Origin: an uncultured Pelagibacteraceae bacterium | Lineage (GTDB): Bacteria; Pseudomonadota; Alphaproteobacteria; Pelagibacterales; Pelagibacteraceae | Assembly (NCBI GenBank): GCA_902558795.1 | Contig: CACEFI010000004.1 | Span: forward strand, 1 to 45,586 | Length of the DNA stretch: 45,586 bases | Reading direction: 5' to 3' | Shown: positions 6,778 through 15,790 of the stretch, in pieces | How positions within the stretch are numbered: position 1 is the stretch's first letter | Layout: the number at the start of each line of letters is the position of its first letter | The notes under the pieces: generated by a model | The model's input: only the letters and a program-made list of their open reading frames with translations | Databases searched by the model: none | Told to the model about the DNA's origin: nothing | Position numbers and translations under genes: made by a program

Positions 6778-8622
6778 ATGAAAAAAATTACTCTCACTTG
6801 TGCACATGCAATCGTAAAATATTTAATTGCCCAAAAAATATTAATTAATGGTAAAAAAGAACCTTTGTTTCCAGGAGTGTTTGGAATCTTTGGACATGGT
6901 AATGTTGCGTGTTTAGGCCAAGCGCTTGAAGAAAACCAAAAAGAACTGCCAACTTATAGAGGCCATCATGAACAAAATATGGCTTTGACAGGGATTGGGT
7001 ATGCAAGGGCTAAAAGAAGACAACAGATTTTTGTAGCAACTTCTTCAGTTGGTCCTGGTGCAACTAATATGGTTACAGCTGCAGCCGTTGCAATGAGTAA
7101 CAGATTACCTATTTTATTTTTACCTGGTGATACATATGCAAACAGAATGCCAGATCCAGTACTTCAACAAGTAGAACATTTTAATAATCCGGGAATAACT
7201 GCTAATGATGCCTTTAAACCTGTGACTAGATATTTTGATCGTATCACTAGACCTGAGCAAATAATTCAATCATTTCCAGCAGCAGTTCAAACAATGTTAG
7301 ATCCTGCTGATTGTGGACCTGCTTGCATCGCTTTAAGTCAAGATATTCAAGGACAAACTTTCGATTATCCTGAAGAATTTTTTAAAGAAAAAGTTCATGC
7401 AATTAGAAGACCAAGACCAGACGAATTTCAAATTAAAGAAGCTGCTGAAAAAATTAAATCATCAAAAAATCCAATAATAATTTCTGGTGGTGGAGTTTTT
7501 TATTCTGATGCAATGGATGAGTTAAGTAAGTTTGCAACTAAACATAACATTCCAGTTACTCAAACTGTAATGGGATATTCTACAATGAAAAGAGACCATT
7601 CACATTATGCTGGTCAAATAGGTGGGTTAGGTGGCAAAAACACAAATTCACTTGCCAAACAAACTGATCTTGCTATTGCTGTTGGTACTAAACTTGCAGA
7701 CTTTACTACTGGATCTTGGGCTAACTTTGAAAACGAAAAATTTCAACTTGTTTCAATTAACGTATCAAGATTTGATGCTAATAAACATTTGGCTCAAGCA
7801 GTAGTAGGTGATGCAAAAGTTTCATTAGATGAACTTTCACAAGCATTAGGTGATTGGAAAGCTGGCGAGGAATGGAATAGAAAATCTCAAGCAGAGTTAA
7901 AAGCGTGGAATGAGCATGTAGATAAAGAGAGTGCTCCTTCAAATCAAGAGGTACCAAGTTATGTTCAAGTAGTTGGTGCCGTCTATAAGAATTCTGATCC
8001 ATCAGATATCGCAGTTACTGCAGCAGGAGGTTTAGTTGGTGAGGTTATTCAGGTTTGGAGACCAAGAGAATTAAATACTCATGAAACTGAGTGGGGATTT
8101 AGTTGTATGAGTTATGAAATTTCAGGAGCATTAGGAATAAAAATGGCAAACCCTGATAAAGAAGTAATTTCTTTTGTAGGAGACGGGTCTTATCTTTTGA
8201 ATAATACAGATATTTATTCTTCAGTAATAACTAATAATAAGCTTATCATAATCGTTTGTGATAATGGCGGATTTGCAGTGATCAATAGACTACAATTATT
8301 TAAAGGTGGAAACGAATATAACAATTTATTAAAGAGTTCTAATACCCCAGGTCTCGTAAATGTAGATTTTGCAAAACACGCAGAAAGTATGGGAGCAAAA
8401 TCAGAGCATGTTAATTCAATTTCAGATCTTGAAGAAGCATTTAAGAGAGCAAAAAAATCAGATGTTACTTATGTAATTTCAATTAAAACTCATGCTTATC
8501 AATGGTTAGAGGGTTCTGCATTTTGGGATAGCCCTACACTAGAAATTCCAACCACTAAAGAAAATAAAGAAGCTTTAAAACTATATAAAGAAGGAAAAAA
8601 CAAACAAAGACAAGGCGTTTAA
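6778..8622 (+). CDS. IolD-like ThDP-dependent hydrolase (trihydroxycyclohexane-dione hydrolase family)
   Basis: The 614-residue protein matches IolD, the ThDP enzyme that opens the cyclohexane-dione ring in myo-inositol breakdown. It has the ThDP-activating Glu65 in GHHEQN, the family-typical LPGDTYANRMPDPVLQQ block near residue 118, a central domain with SGGGVFYSDA, and the C-terminal ThDP motif running from GDGSYL to CDNGGF. Length fits the family (about 610-640). The usual partners iolE, iolB, iolC and iolJ were not recognised in the window; instead a Gfo/Idh/MocA enzyme follows after six bases and an aldose dehydrogenase after that. It may therefore act on an inositol derivative imported by the ABC system or on a related cyclic dione. 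ThDP demand links to the thiamine-precursor transporter gene at 41680. Confidence 0.85.
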   Translation: MKKITLTCAHAIVKYLIAQKILINGKKEPLFPGVFGIFGHGNVACLGQALEENQKELPTYRGHHEQNMALTGIGYARAKRRQQIFVATSSVGPGATNMVTAAAVAMSNRLPILFLPGDTYANRMPDPVLQQVEHFNNPGITANDAFKPVTRYFDRITRPEQIIQSFPAAVQTMLDPADCGPACIALSQDIQGQTFDYPEEFFKEKVHAIRRPRPDEFQIKEAAEKIKSSKNPIIISGGGVFYSDAMDELSKFATKHNIPVTQTVMGYSTMKRDHSHYAGQIGGLGGKNTNSLAKQTDLAIAVGTKLADFTTGSWANFENEKFQLVSINVSRFDANKHLAQAVVGDAKVSLDELSQALGDWKAGEEWNRKSQAELKAWNEHVDKESAPSNQEVPSYVQVVGAVYKNSDPSDIAVTAAGGLVGEVIQVWRPRELNTHETEWGFSCMSYEISGALGIKMANPDKEVISFVGDGSYLLNNTDIYSSVITNNKLIIIVCDNGGFAVINRLQLFKGGNEYNNLLKSSNTPGLVNVDFAKHAESMGAKSEHVNSISDLEEAFKRAKKSDVTYVISIKTHAYQWLEGSAFWDSPTLEIPTTKENKEALKLYKEGKNKQRQGV

Positions 8623-8628
8623 TTCTTT

Positions 8629-9786
8629 ATGAATAAAATTTTTAAAGTAGGCCTAATTGGTTGTGGTCATATTTCTGAAACATATTTTAGAGCAGAGAAA
8701 TATTTCAATAATATTAAAATTGTTAAATGTGCAGATATAAACCTTAATAATGCACTTAAATGTGCAAAAACATATAAGATACAAGCAGTAACTGTTAATG
8801 AACTTTTGAAAGATAAAGAAGTTGAGATTATTTTAAACTTAACCATTCCTAAAGCTCATTACCAGGTCGCAAAACAGGCATTAGTTAATGGAAAACATGT
8901 TTACTCTGAAAAACCATTAGCAATTAATTTTAACGATGGAAAAGATCTCCTTAAAATAGCAAAAAAGAAAAAACTTTATATTGGAAACGCTCCTGATACT
9001 TTTTTAGGTGGCGGTATTCAAAAATCAAAAGAATTAGTTGATAAAAAAATTATAGGTAAAATCAATCTAGGAAATGCAATTTTTGCTTTTCCTGGGGTTC
9101 AATCTTACCATCCAAACCCAGAACCATGGTTTGCTAAAAAAGAAGGTGGGCCAGTAATCGATATGGGTCCATACTACTTAACAGCTTTAGTTAATTTATT
9201 AGGACCAGTAAAAAAAGTTACTGGCAGCATAGTTAATGGAGTTAAAAGAAGAACAATTGGTATTGGACCAAGAAAAAATAAAACATTTAAAGTTGAATGT
9301 CCCACTACATATTTATCAACAATTACATTTGATAACGGAACAACAATTAGACTAACTCTTTCTTTCGATGTTATTGCTCATCAAAGAAATCATATCGAAC
9401 TTTATGGTGACAAAGGCTCTATGATCGTTCCAGATCCAAATATGTTTGGAGGCTCAGTTTATGTATGTAAAAAGCTAGGTGATCCCTGGATAGAATATAA
9501 AACAAACAAAATGCCATTAGGAAAAATTAATATTAGATCACAAAGCTCTAGAGCGAACGAGTCTCCTACTAATGCTAATTATCGTGGAGCAGGACTAGCA
9601 GAAATGGCTTATTCAATTGAAAATAAAAAAATAAACAAATGTAATGGAGAACTATCTCTTCATGTTTTAGATATCATTCAATCAACAATGAAAGCATGCA
9701 AGACTAATAAACCACAACTAATTAAGACTACATGCAAAAAACCAAGTTTATTCCAATTAAAAGATATAAAGAAAATATTGAAATAA
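8629..9786 (+). CDS. Gfo/Idh/MocA-family oxidoreductase
   Basis: The 385-residue protein starts with a Rossmann fold (GLIGCGHISETY, residues 9-20) and has the family-defining SEKPLAI near residue 97, where the Lys contacts cofactor and substrate. The second domain contains GGPVIDMGPYYL, the usual segment with the catalytic-side Asp and a downstream residue pair on the substrate face. Enzymes of this family oxidise or reduce sugars, inositols and sugar acids with NAD(P). It follows the IolD-like gene by six bases, so an inositol dehydrogenase (IolG-like) role is attractive but its sequence is not specific enough to name it. It is longer than typical IolG proteins (about 330-340) because of extra segments in the C-terminal half. 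Confidence 0.85.
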   Translation: MNKIFKVGLIGCGHISETYFRAEKYFNNIKIVKCADINLNNALKCAKTYKIQAVTVNELLKDKEVEIILNLTIPKAHYQVAKQALVNGKHVYSEKPLAINFNDGKDLLKIAKKKKLYIGNAPDTFLGGGIQKSKELVDKKIIGKINLGNAIFAFPGVQSYHPNPEPWFAKKEGGPVIDMGPYYLTALVNLLGPVKKVTGSIVNGVKRRTIGIGPRKNKTFKVECPTTYLSTITFDNGTTIRLTLSFDVIAHQRNHIELYGDKGSMIVPDPNMFGGSVYVCKKLGDPWIEYKTNKMPLGKINIRSQSSRANESPTNANYRGAGLAEMAYSIENKKINKCNGELSLHVLDIIQSTMKACKTNKPQLIKTTCKKPSLFQLKDIKKILK

Positions 9787-9802
9787 TATTTATAATCAAA
9801 AT

Positions 9803-10564
9803 ATGAAAGTTCAATATTTTGATTTAAAAGATAAACGTGCTTTAGTTTCAGGTGGAGCATCTGGTATTGGAGCATCAATTGTTGAACATCTTTGTGAACA
9901 AGGAGTTGAGGTTTATTTTTTTGATATAGATAAAAAAGAAGCTCAAAAACTAATTACAAAAATTAAAAAGAAAAAACAAAGAATACCTACTTTTCTATTC
10001 TGCAATATTAAAAATATAAAAAAATATAAAAATTTAATTCAAGGTATTATTAAAAAGAAAGGTCCAATCGATATTTTAGTTAACAACGCATCAAATGATC
10101 AAAGACATACTCTTGAGGAAATTACAGAAAAATACTGGGATGAAAGAATGACAATAAATTTAAAGCACTATTTATTTGCTATTCAAGCAGTTAAAAAAAG
10201 CATGACTAAAAACAAAGGTGGATCAATAATAAACTTAGGTTCAGTTAGCTGGATAAGAGGTGCGGTTATGTTTCCAGCTTATGCCACAGCAAAAGCCGCA
10301 ATTTATGGCTTAACTAAATCTTTAGCTAGAGATTTAGGACAACATAATATTAGAATAAATTCTATAGCACCTGGATCAGTTGCAACTAAAAGGCAGTCAA
10401 AATTGTGGTTAAATTCAAAATTTAAAAAAGAAATTTTAGATAATCAGTGTCTTAAAACACAAATATTACCTGAGGATGTTTCAAGAATGGTTTTATATTT
10501 AGCTTCCGATGTTTCGTCTGGTTGTACGAAACAAAATTTTACTGTCGATGGTGGATTAATTTAA
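9803..10564 (+). CDS. SDR aldose 1-dehydrogenase (XylB/galactose dehydrogenase type), copy 1
   Basis: The 253-residue SDR has GGASGIGAS (17-25), NNASNDQRH (94-102), Ser149, and the catalytic Tyr160 and Lys164 in YATAK. The NNAxNDxRH, YWDERMxxNL and QCLK segments are those of the Caulobacter D-xylose 1-dehydrogenase (XylB) group, which turn aldoses into lactones with NAD. It is co-directional with the Gfo/Idh/MocA gene (16-base gap) and convergent with the rhamnonate-dehydratase-like gene (six-base gap). A closely related paralogue, aligned without gaps around the active site, is encoded at 20977-21738. Specificity (xylose, arabinose, galactose or fucose) is not readable from the sequence. Confidence 0.85.
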   Translation: MKVQYFDLKDKRALVSGGASGIGASIVEHLCEQGVEVYFFDIDKKEAQKLITKIKKKKQRIPTFLFCNIKNIKKYKNLIQGIIKKKGPIDILVNNASNDQRHTLEEITEKYWDERMTINLKHYLFAIQAVKKSMTKNKGGSIINLGSVSWIRGAVMFPAYATAKAAIYGLTKSLARDLGQHNIRINSIAPGSVATKRQSKLWLNSKFKKEILDNQCLKTQILPEDVSRMVLYLASDVSSGCTKQNFTVDGGLI

Positions 10565-10570
10565 GTTTGA

Positions 10571-11746
10571 TTATTCAATTATATTAAAATCAGATTTATA
10601 TTTATCAGTTATAGTTAAACCTAATCCAGGAGTATTATCATCCAAATTGATAAATCCATTTTCTGGAGCAGGATCACCTTCAAAAATATAATAGAAAAGT
10701 TCATTTCCAATTTCAACGTCATGAACAGGAAAAAATTCAGAAATAGGACAATTGAAGTTAGACATTGTTAAATGATAATTATGCATTTGACCTGCATGAG
10801 GAATTACAGGAACTTGATGAGCTTCTGCAATTGCATTAATTTTTTGAGCAGCTGTAAAACCACCAACTCTATTATTGTCATATTGAATATAACTTACCGC
10901 TTTTAAATCTAATAATTGCTTGAAACCAAACATATTGAATTCGTGCTCTCCCCCAGAAATTGGAATCATATTCATATTATTTAGTTCAGCATATCCATGA
11001 ATGTCATCTGCTATAACAGGTTCTTCTAACCATCTTGGATTAAATTTCATAAGTTTTGGAATCATTCTTTTGGCATAATCTAAATTCCAACCCATATAAC
11101 ATTCCATCATTAAATCTGTATCTTCACCTATTACTTCTCTTACAGCTTCTGCAAGTTCAATGTTTTTTTTCATTCCTTCTGGGCCATCTTTTGGGCCCCA
11201 ACCAAATCTCATTTTAAACATTTTGAAACCTTGCTTCACATAACTCTCAGCTTCTTTTTGAAGATCTTTAATTGGTTGGCTATAAAGTTTGGATGCGTAA
11301 ACAGGAATTTTTTCTTTTGTTCTTCCCCCCAAAAGTTTGAATACCGGTTTATTAGTGATTTTACCCATTATATCCCACAGCGCGATATCAATAGCTGATA
11401 TTGCAACCATACCAATTCCTCTTCGACCCCAGGCATGGGTTCTTCTATACATTTTCTCCCAAATGTAAGCATAATCAAAAGGATCCTCTCCAATCACTAA
11501 GGGTTTTAAATATGTATCAATTGTTTTTTTAGCTACTTGCGGTGCTAAGGCTGCATTACCTATTCCAATGGTTCCATCATCAGTTTCAATTTCACAAATT
11601 AACCATTCATGAAATCTAAATGAACCCATTGCATCAGATTTTTCAAATAAAAGATCCGAAGCATTTGTACAAAAATTATTTTGTGGAGGTACAGTTTCCC
11701 CATTCCACTGGTAAACTTTAGTTCTTATTTCTTTAATTTTAGTCAT
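10571..11746 (-). CDS. Enolase-superfamily sugar-acid dehydratase, L-rhamnonate dehydratase-like
   Basis: The 391-residue protein belongs to the mandelate racemase/muconate-lactonizing enzyme group and is closest to L-rhamnonate dehydratase (RhmD). Shared points are [15 protein letters not shown], which parallels the RhmD 'HWGPHDGDAGIRKD' segment, the metal ligands in RWLEEP and SGGEHEF, and the catalytic His in [12 protein letters not shown]. The first metal ligand, Asp in RhmD (LDCW), is Glu here (MECYMGW), as in a well-populated uncharacterised branch. It would dehydrate a 6-deoxyhexonate or related acid to the 2-keto-3-deoxy acid. Its start overlaps the PdxA2-like stop by four bases (translational coupling). 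Confidence 0.8.
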   Translation of the reverse strand: MTKIKEIRTKVYQWNGETVPPQNNFCTNASDLLFEKSDAMGSFRFHEWLICEIETDDGTIGIGNAALAPQVAKKTIDTYLKPLVIGEDPFDYAYIWEKMYRRTHAWGRRGIGMVAISAIDIALWDIMGKITNKPVFKLLGGRTKEKIPVYASKLYSQPIKDLQKEAESYVKQGFKMFKMRFGWGPKDGPEGMKKNIELAEAVREVIGEDTDLMMECYMGWNLDYAKRMIPKLMKFNPRWLEEPVIADDIHGYAELNNMNMIPISGGEHEFNMFGFKQLLDLKAVSYIQYDNNRVGGFTAAQKINAIAEAHQVPVIPHAGQMHNYHLTMSNFNCPISEFFPVHDVEIGNELFYYIFEGDPAPENGFINLDDNTPGLGLTITDKYKSDFNIIE

Positions 11747-12741
11747 TGTTTATTTTTATTTTCAGCCATTGTTAAAGCAATTTTGAAAGAATTCAAAGTA
11801 GGTTCTAAATTTGCCTGATTTTTACCAGCAATATCAAAAGCAGTTCCATGAGCTGGTGTTGTGATAGGAACAGGCAAGCCTCCTTGAACTGTAACCCCTC
11901 GATCAAAACCAAATGCTTTTAATCCAGATTGAAGAGCATCATGATACATGCCCACAATACAATCGTGATTTTTATTTTTATAAGCAGTAATAAAAGAAGT
12001 ATCACAAGGTAAAGGCCCGTCTGCTTTAATACCTAGTTTTTTTACTTCTTCTATTGCTGGAATAATTTCGTCTTTTTCTTCAGTTCCAAATTCTGCATGT
12101 GGATTAAGAGCTTGAACAGCAACTCTTGGACTTTCAATACCATTTAATTTCATTGCTTCATTAATTAGTTTAATTGGTTTGATAATCTTTTCTTTTTTGA
12201 CATGCTCTGGAACTTCTTTAATTGGAATATGAGATGTAACTCTTGCAGTCCAAAAGTTATCGATAACATTAAATTCACAAAAAAAATTTTTTACATCTAG
12301 CTTTTCTGCCATCAAATGTAATTCATCTGAATATTTATTTCCCCCAAGCTTTAAACTTGTTTTATTGAATGGACCAAAATTTATTGCATGAATTTTATTT
12401 TCTTTAGCAAGTTCTAGAGCTAGATTTAATGCTGATAAAACACTTTCTCCAGATTCTTTAGAACATTCCGATAATTTATAATTGTGATTTTTACCTTGAG
12501 TAATATCTAAAAAATATTTATTCTTATCTTGAAAATTAATTTCATCAAAATTTTCTACAAATTTTAGATCATGTGAATTACCGGAAATTTTATTTCCACC
12601 TTCTAAAATATTTTTTTCACCAATAATTACAATATTCGCTTTATTTGTAATTTCTTCTGTTAATAATTTTGAAATTAACTCTGGCCCAATACCTGATGGA
12701 TCTCCCAAGAGCAGTGCAATATTAATTTTAGTTTGAGGCAT
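11743..12741 (-). CDS. PdxA-family dehydrogenase, PdxA2-like
   Basis: The 332-residue protein has the PdxA landmarks: [12 protein letters not shown] near the N-terminus, ALNPHAEFG with a metal-binding His, and [17 protein letters not shown] followed by [14 protein letters not shown]. PdxA oxidises 4-phospho-hydroxythreonine for vitamin B6; the PdxA2 branch oxidises 4-phospho-threonate or erythronate in catabolism. Its catabolic setting, coupled by a four-base overlap to a sugar-acid dehydratase and divergent from a tricarboxylate-type transporter, favours a PdxA2-like catabolic role. The expected partner four-carbon acid kinase (DUF1537) was not recognised in the window, which weakens the threonate/erythronate assignment. 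Confidence 0.8.
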   Translation of the reverse strand: MPQTKINIALLLGDPSGIGPELISKLLTEEITNKANIVIIGEKNILEGGNKISGNSHDLKFVENFDEINFQDKNKYFLDITQGKNHNYKLSECSKESGESVLSALNLALELAKENKIHAINFGPFNKTSLKLGGNKYSDELHLMAEKLDVKNFFCEFNVIDNFWTARVTSHIPIKEVPEHVKKEKIIKPIKLINEAMKLNGIESPRVAVQALNPHAEFGTEEKDEIIPAIEEVKKLGIKADGPLPCDTSFITAYKNKNHDCIVGMYHDALQSGLKAFGFDRGVTVQGGLPVPITTPAHGTAFDIAGKNQANLEPTLNSFKIALTMAENKNKQ

Positions 12742-12810
12742 TTTTTACTTTACGGTTTGTATCAGATTATGTTTATATAATTAATTATAAATTAACTAAA
12801 GAGGGAAATA

Positions 12811-13782
12811 ATGAAAAAAAGTTTTAAACTTTTCTTAGCTGCTGCTTTTCTAGTGACTGAATTTTTTGTTATAGCACTACCTATGCTTACTACTTCTGCA
12901 AGAGCAGATGGTGCTATTCAAGCAATTACTCACGCTGGTTTTGGTGGTGGTACTGACGTAACTACTAGAATGATGCTTTTAAGAGCTCGAAGAGTTCTTA
13001 AACAAGACATGCAATTAGTTAACAAAAAAGGTGGTGGTGGAGCTGTATCTATGGACTACATGATGAGCTTACCTGCTGATGGTCAACACACTTTAACTTG
13101 GACTACTGGACACGCTGTATCAATGGCATTAGGTAAAACTAAAGTTAAGATTAGCGACATGCAACCACTTGCAAGAGGAACAGATGATCCTCAATTATTT
13201 GTAGTAAATTGTAAAGCGGACATCAAAGATGCTAAGAAATTTATTAGTGTTCAAAAATCAAAATCACTTAAATATGGAACAACCCATGTTGGTGGAATTG
13301 ATGATGTAAGTGCAATTGCGTTTACTAAAAAAGGTGGATTAAAAGATCCTACTATTGTTGCTTACAAAGGTGTAGCCCCAATTAAAACAAACTTAATCAA
13401 AGGAGATATTGATGTAGGTGTTTTAAACTTAGGAGAAGCATTAACTGAAATAAATGATGGAACACTTTGTGTTTCTGTTGTTTTAGCAAATAATAGAATG
13501 GCTAAAATTGGAGACTCTCCAACAGCTAAAGAATTAGGAATACCTGTTTCTTTATCTACTGTTAGAGGCTTTGTAACTAAAAAAGGTGCTCCAGCTGAAA
13601 GAGTTAAAGAGTTAGAAGCTGGAATGATGAAAGCTATGAGCCACAACTACTATAAAAATTTCTTAACAGAAATTGGTCTTGATGAAACAAGTGTTGTTGG
13701 TGCTGATGAATGGGGTAAGCAAATGGAAGAAATGCTTACTGAAATGACTGCACAGCTTAAAGCTTTAGGTTACATTAAGTAA
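12811..13782 (+). CDS. tctC: TctC-family periplasmic solute-binding protein
   Basis: The 323-residue protein begins with a long signal segment (KLFLAAAFLVTEF... ending TSARADG, cleavage near residue 32) and continues as a tripartite tricarboxylate transporter receptor: GFGGGTDVTTRM, a KKGGGGAVSMDYM segment and the C-terminal GAPAERVKELEAGMMKA typical of the family. It captures a carboxylate in the periplasm for the TctAB channel encoded next. A strong ribosome site (GAGGGAAATA) precedes the ATG. C-ending codons (AAC, GAC, TAC, CAC) are more frequent than in neighbours, suggesting high expression, and an intrinsic terminator follows. The ligand is a sugar acid or dicarboxylate by context; specificity is not known. 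Confidence 0.85.
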   Translation: MKKSFKLFLAAAFLVTEFFVIALPMLTTSARADGAIQAITHAGFGGGTDVTTRMMLLRARRVLKQDMQLVNKKGGGGAVSMDYMMSLPADGQHTLTWTTGHAVSMALGKTKVKISDMQPLARGTDDPQLFVVNCKADIKDAKKFISVQKSKSLKYGTTHVGGIDDVSAIAFTKKGGLKDPTIVAYKGVAPIKTNLIKGDIDVGVLNLGEALTEINDGTLCVSVVLANNRMAKIGDSPTAKELGIPVSLSTVRGFVTKKGAPAERVKELEAGMMKAMSHNYYKNFLTEIGLDETSVVGADEWGKQMEEMLTEMTAQLKALGYIK

Positions 13783-13806
13783 TTATAAAGATAGTACATT
13801 TAGTTT

Positions 13807-14316
13807 ATGAATAATGTACGAAAACAAAAAAGGGCAAACAAAAGTTTGCCCTTTTTTTTTAAAGATGAATTTAAAGTTTCATTTGTAATAATATTTATTT
13901 CAACAATTTTACTAATATCTACTTTTTCTTTTGATATTGTTCCTCCAATTTTAAACAGAGGAATACAACCTGCGACGTTTCCTAAAGCTCTATTGGTTTT
14001 AATAATTAGCTTAACTTTAATTGTGTATTTTTTATCAACTAAAAAACCGTGGAAGACTGAAAAAAAATTACCAAAACCTTTTTATTTAACATTAATAAGT
14101 TTTTTATTATTTATTTTGATTTCAAAAACCCTAGATTTCTTTTTAGCAATTTCTGTTTTATCAGTTTTTGTTTCATATTATTGGGGCGAGAGAAGATTTT
14201 TTTATTTATTATTAGTTAGTATTATTTTTCCAATAATTGTATTTATTTTTTTTGAAACAATTCTAGGCTTAAGGTTTCCACCTGGAATAATCACTAATAT
14301 TTATTATCAGGTATAA
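13807..14316 (+). CDS. tctB: TctB-family small membrane subunit
   Basis: The 169-residue protein has four strongly hydrophobic segments (from about residues 30, 60, 95 and 135) and the RGIQPATFPKALLVL stretch typical of TctB, the small subunit of tripartite tricarboxylate transporters. The first 18 residues (MNNVRKQKRANKSLPFFF) are encoded by an intrinsic terminator hairpin and its T-run, so the coding start and the terminator occupy the same bases. No later ATG or GTG in frame leaves an intact first membrane segment, so this start is the best available. Its TAA is followed at once by the TctA ATG. Sequence conservation in TctB is low generally; the call rests on membrane pattern and position. 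Confidence 0.8.
   Translation: MNNVRKQKRANKSLPFFFKDEFKVSFVIIFISTILLISTFSFDIVPPILNRGIQPATFPKALLVLIISLTLIVYFLSTKKPWKTEKKLPKPFYLTLISFLLFILISKTLDFFLAISVLSVFVSYYWGERRFFYLLLVSIIFPIIVFIFFETILGLRFPPGIITNIYYQV
13826..13860 (+). terminator. Intrinsic terminator inside the 5' end of tctB
   Basis: AGGGCAAAC, loop AAAA, GTTTGCCCT forms a perfect 9-bp stem (13831-13839 with 13844-13852) followed by eight further T residues; upstream A residues can extend the stem. It starts about 45 bases after the tctC stop and lies within the first 18 codons of tctB. It would end most tctC transcripts and allow some read-through into tctBA. Confidence 0.85.
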
Positions 14317-15789
14317 ATGGAAAATTTACTTTTAATGATGGCCCCGTTATTTAGTTCAAAACTTTTATTAGTTTTATTTTTTGGAACTTTATTCGGATTG
14401 ATCTTAGGTGTTTTACCAGGTCTTGGTCCTACTACTGGCGGTGCGTTAATTTTACCTTTTACAATGACTTTGGATCCGCTCTCAGCAATTGTTTTATTAA
14501 CATCAATTTATTGTGCAGGAACATACGGTGGTGCAATTACAGCTATTTTAATTAATACTCCAGGAACACCAGCCGCAGCAGCCACATGTTTAGATGGTTA
14601 TCCGCTAGCTCAAAAAGGTGAGGCTGGCAGAGCTCTTGGAATGGCAACTGTATCAAGTACTGTAGGTGGGATTTTTAGTGTCATAATACTTGTTTTTTTT
14701 GCACCATTGCTTGCAAAACTTGCTTATGAATTTGGTCAACCTGAATATTTTGCCTTAGCTATTTTTGGGCTAACAATGCTTGCTTCTATTGGAGAAGGAA
14801 GTCCAATTAAGAATTTAATTGCAGGTGCATTTGGAATTTTAATTTCAACTATTGGAAAAGATTTTATGACTTCAATTGATAGATTTACTTATGGAATTAA
14901 TGAGTTGTCTGAAGGAATTGGATTTATTCCAGTTGTTGTCGGTTTATTTGCAATCAGTGAAATGTTAACTCAATCAACTTTATTAGATCAGATATTTAAA
15001 AGAGTAGCTTTAAAAGCAGTAAAACTTCCATCTTTAAAAGATTATAAATTAACATGGAAAACAATTTTAAGATCTTCAGGGATAGGTTCTTTTATAGGAG
15101 TTTTGCCAGCTGAAGGGGGGACAGTTGCGTCCTTGATTGGTTACTCAGAGGCTAAAAGATTTTCAAAAAAACCTGAAGAATTTGGCAAAGGGTCAATTGA
15201 AGGAATTGCGGGAGCAGAGGCAGCAAACAATGCTGCAACTGGTGGAGCAATGGTGCCCACACTTGCACTTGGTATTCCTGGGAGTGCAACCACTGCGGTA
15301 ATACTTACAGGTTTAATAATACATGGAGTAAGACCTGGGCCTGATTTATTTAGAGAGCAACCTGAATTTTTGTATGGAATTTTCGGTGCAATGTTAATTG
15401 CTAACGTGCTCTTCTTTATATTTGGTTTTTTTGGAGCTAAAATTTTTGCAAGAATTACACTTGTTCCAAATAAAATTTTATGGCCAATGATTTTTACTGT
15501 TTCTGTTTGTGGAACTTATTCATTGAGTCAATCTATATTAGATGTTTGGATAATGATTTTTTTTGGTGTACTTGGATTTTTTATGAGAAGATATGGATTT
15601 TCAGTAGTACCTGTAATCATTGGTTTGATATTAGGTGAATTAGTAGAAGGAACTCTAAGACAATCGTTGGTAATATTTGATGGAAACTGGTTAATGTTTT
15701 TTACAAGACCTATTGCTCTAACATTCTTTATTTTATCTTTTATTGCTCTAGCTTTTCCTTTATTAAGATCGAAAAAGAATAAAAAATAA
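14317..15789 (+). CDS. tctA: TctA-family large membrane subunit
   Basis: The 490-residue integral membrane protein carries the unmistakable TctA signatures: VLPGLGPTTGGALILPF (about 32-48) and INTPGTPAAAATCLDGYPL (about 83-101), with the inverted-repeat counterpart GVLPAEGGTVASLIGYSEAK in the second half. It is predicted to have about 11-12 membrane helices and to form the carboxylate channel with TctB, driven by an ion gradient. It starts directly after the TctB stop codon. The SDR gene begins one base after its stop, so transporter and catabolic enzymes share a transcript. Confidence 0.95.
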   Translation: MENLLLMMAPLFSSKLLLVLFFGTLFGLILGVLPGLGPTTGGALILPFTMTLDPLSAIVLLTSIYCAGTYGGAITAILINTPGTPAAAATCLDGYPLAQKGEAGRALGMATVSSTVGGIFSVIILVFFAPLLAKLAYEFGQPEYFALAIFGLTMLASIGEGSPIKNLIAGAFGILISTIGKDFMTSIDRFTYGINELSEGIGFIPVVVGLFAISEMLTQSTLLDQIFKRVALKAVKLPSLKDYKLTWKTILRSSGIGSFIGVLPAEGGTVASLIGYSEAKRFSKKPEEFGKGSIEGIAGAEAANNAATGGAMVPTLALGIPGSATTAVILTGLIIHGVRPGPDLFREQPEFLYGIFGAMLIANVLFFIFGFFGAKIFARITLVPNKILWPMIFTVSVCGTYSLSQSILDVWIMIFFGVLGFFMRRYGFSVVPVIIGLILGELVEGTLRQSLVIFDGNWLMFFTRPIALTFFILSFIALAFPLLRSKKNKK

Positions 15790-15790
15790 T

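Noticed and set aside
11743-12741. pdxA for vitamin B6 synthesis
   Set aside because: The gene is coupled to a sugar-acid dehydratase and sequence details fit the catabolic PdxA2 branch better.
12776-12789. TATAATTAATTATA palindrome between the PdxA2-like and tctC genes
   Set aside because: Made only of A and T, so expected by chance in this genome; it does not match the 21-bp dyad.
13362-13646. 94-residue minus-strand ORF in tctC, and others at 26425, 31754, 32139, 33194, 36692, 37742, 44772
   Set aside because: Antisense shadows of well-supported genes.
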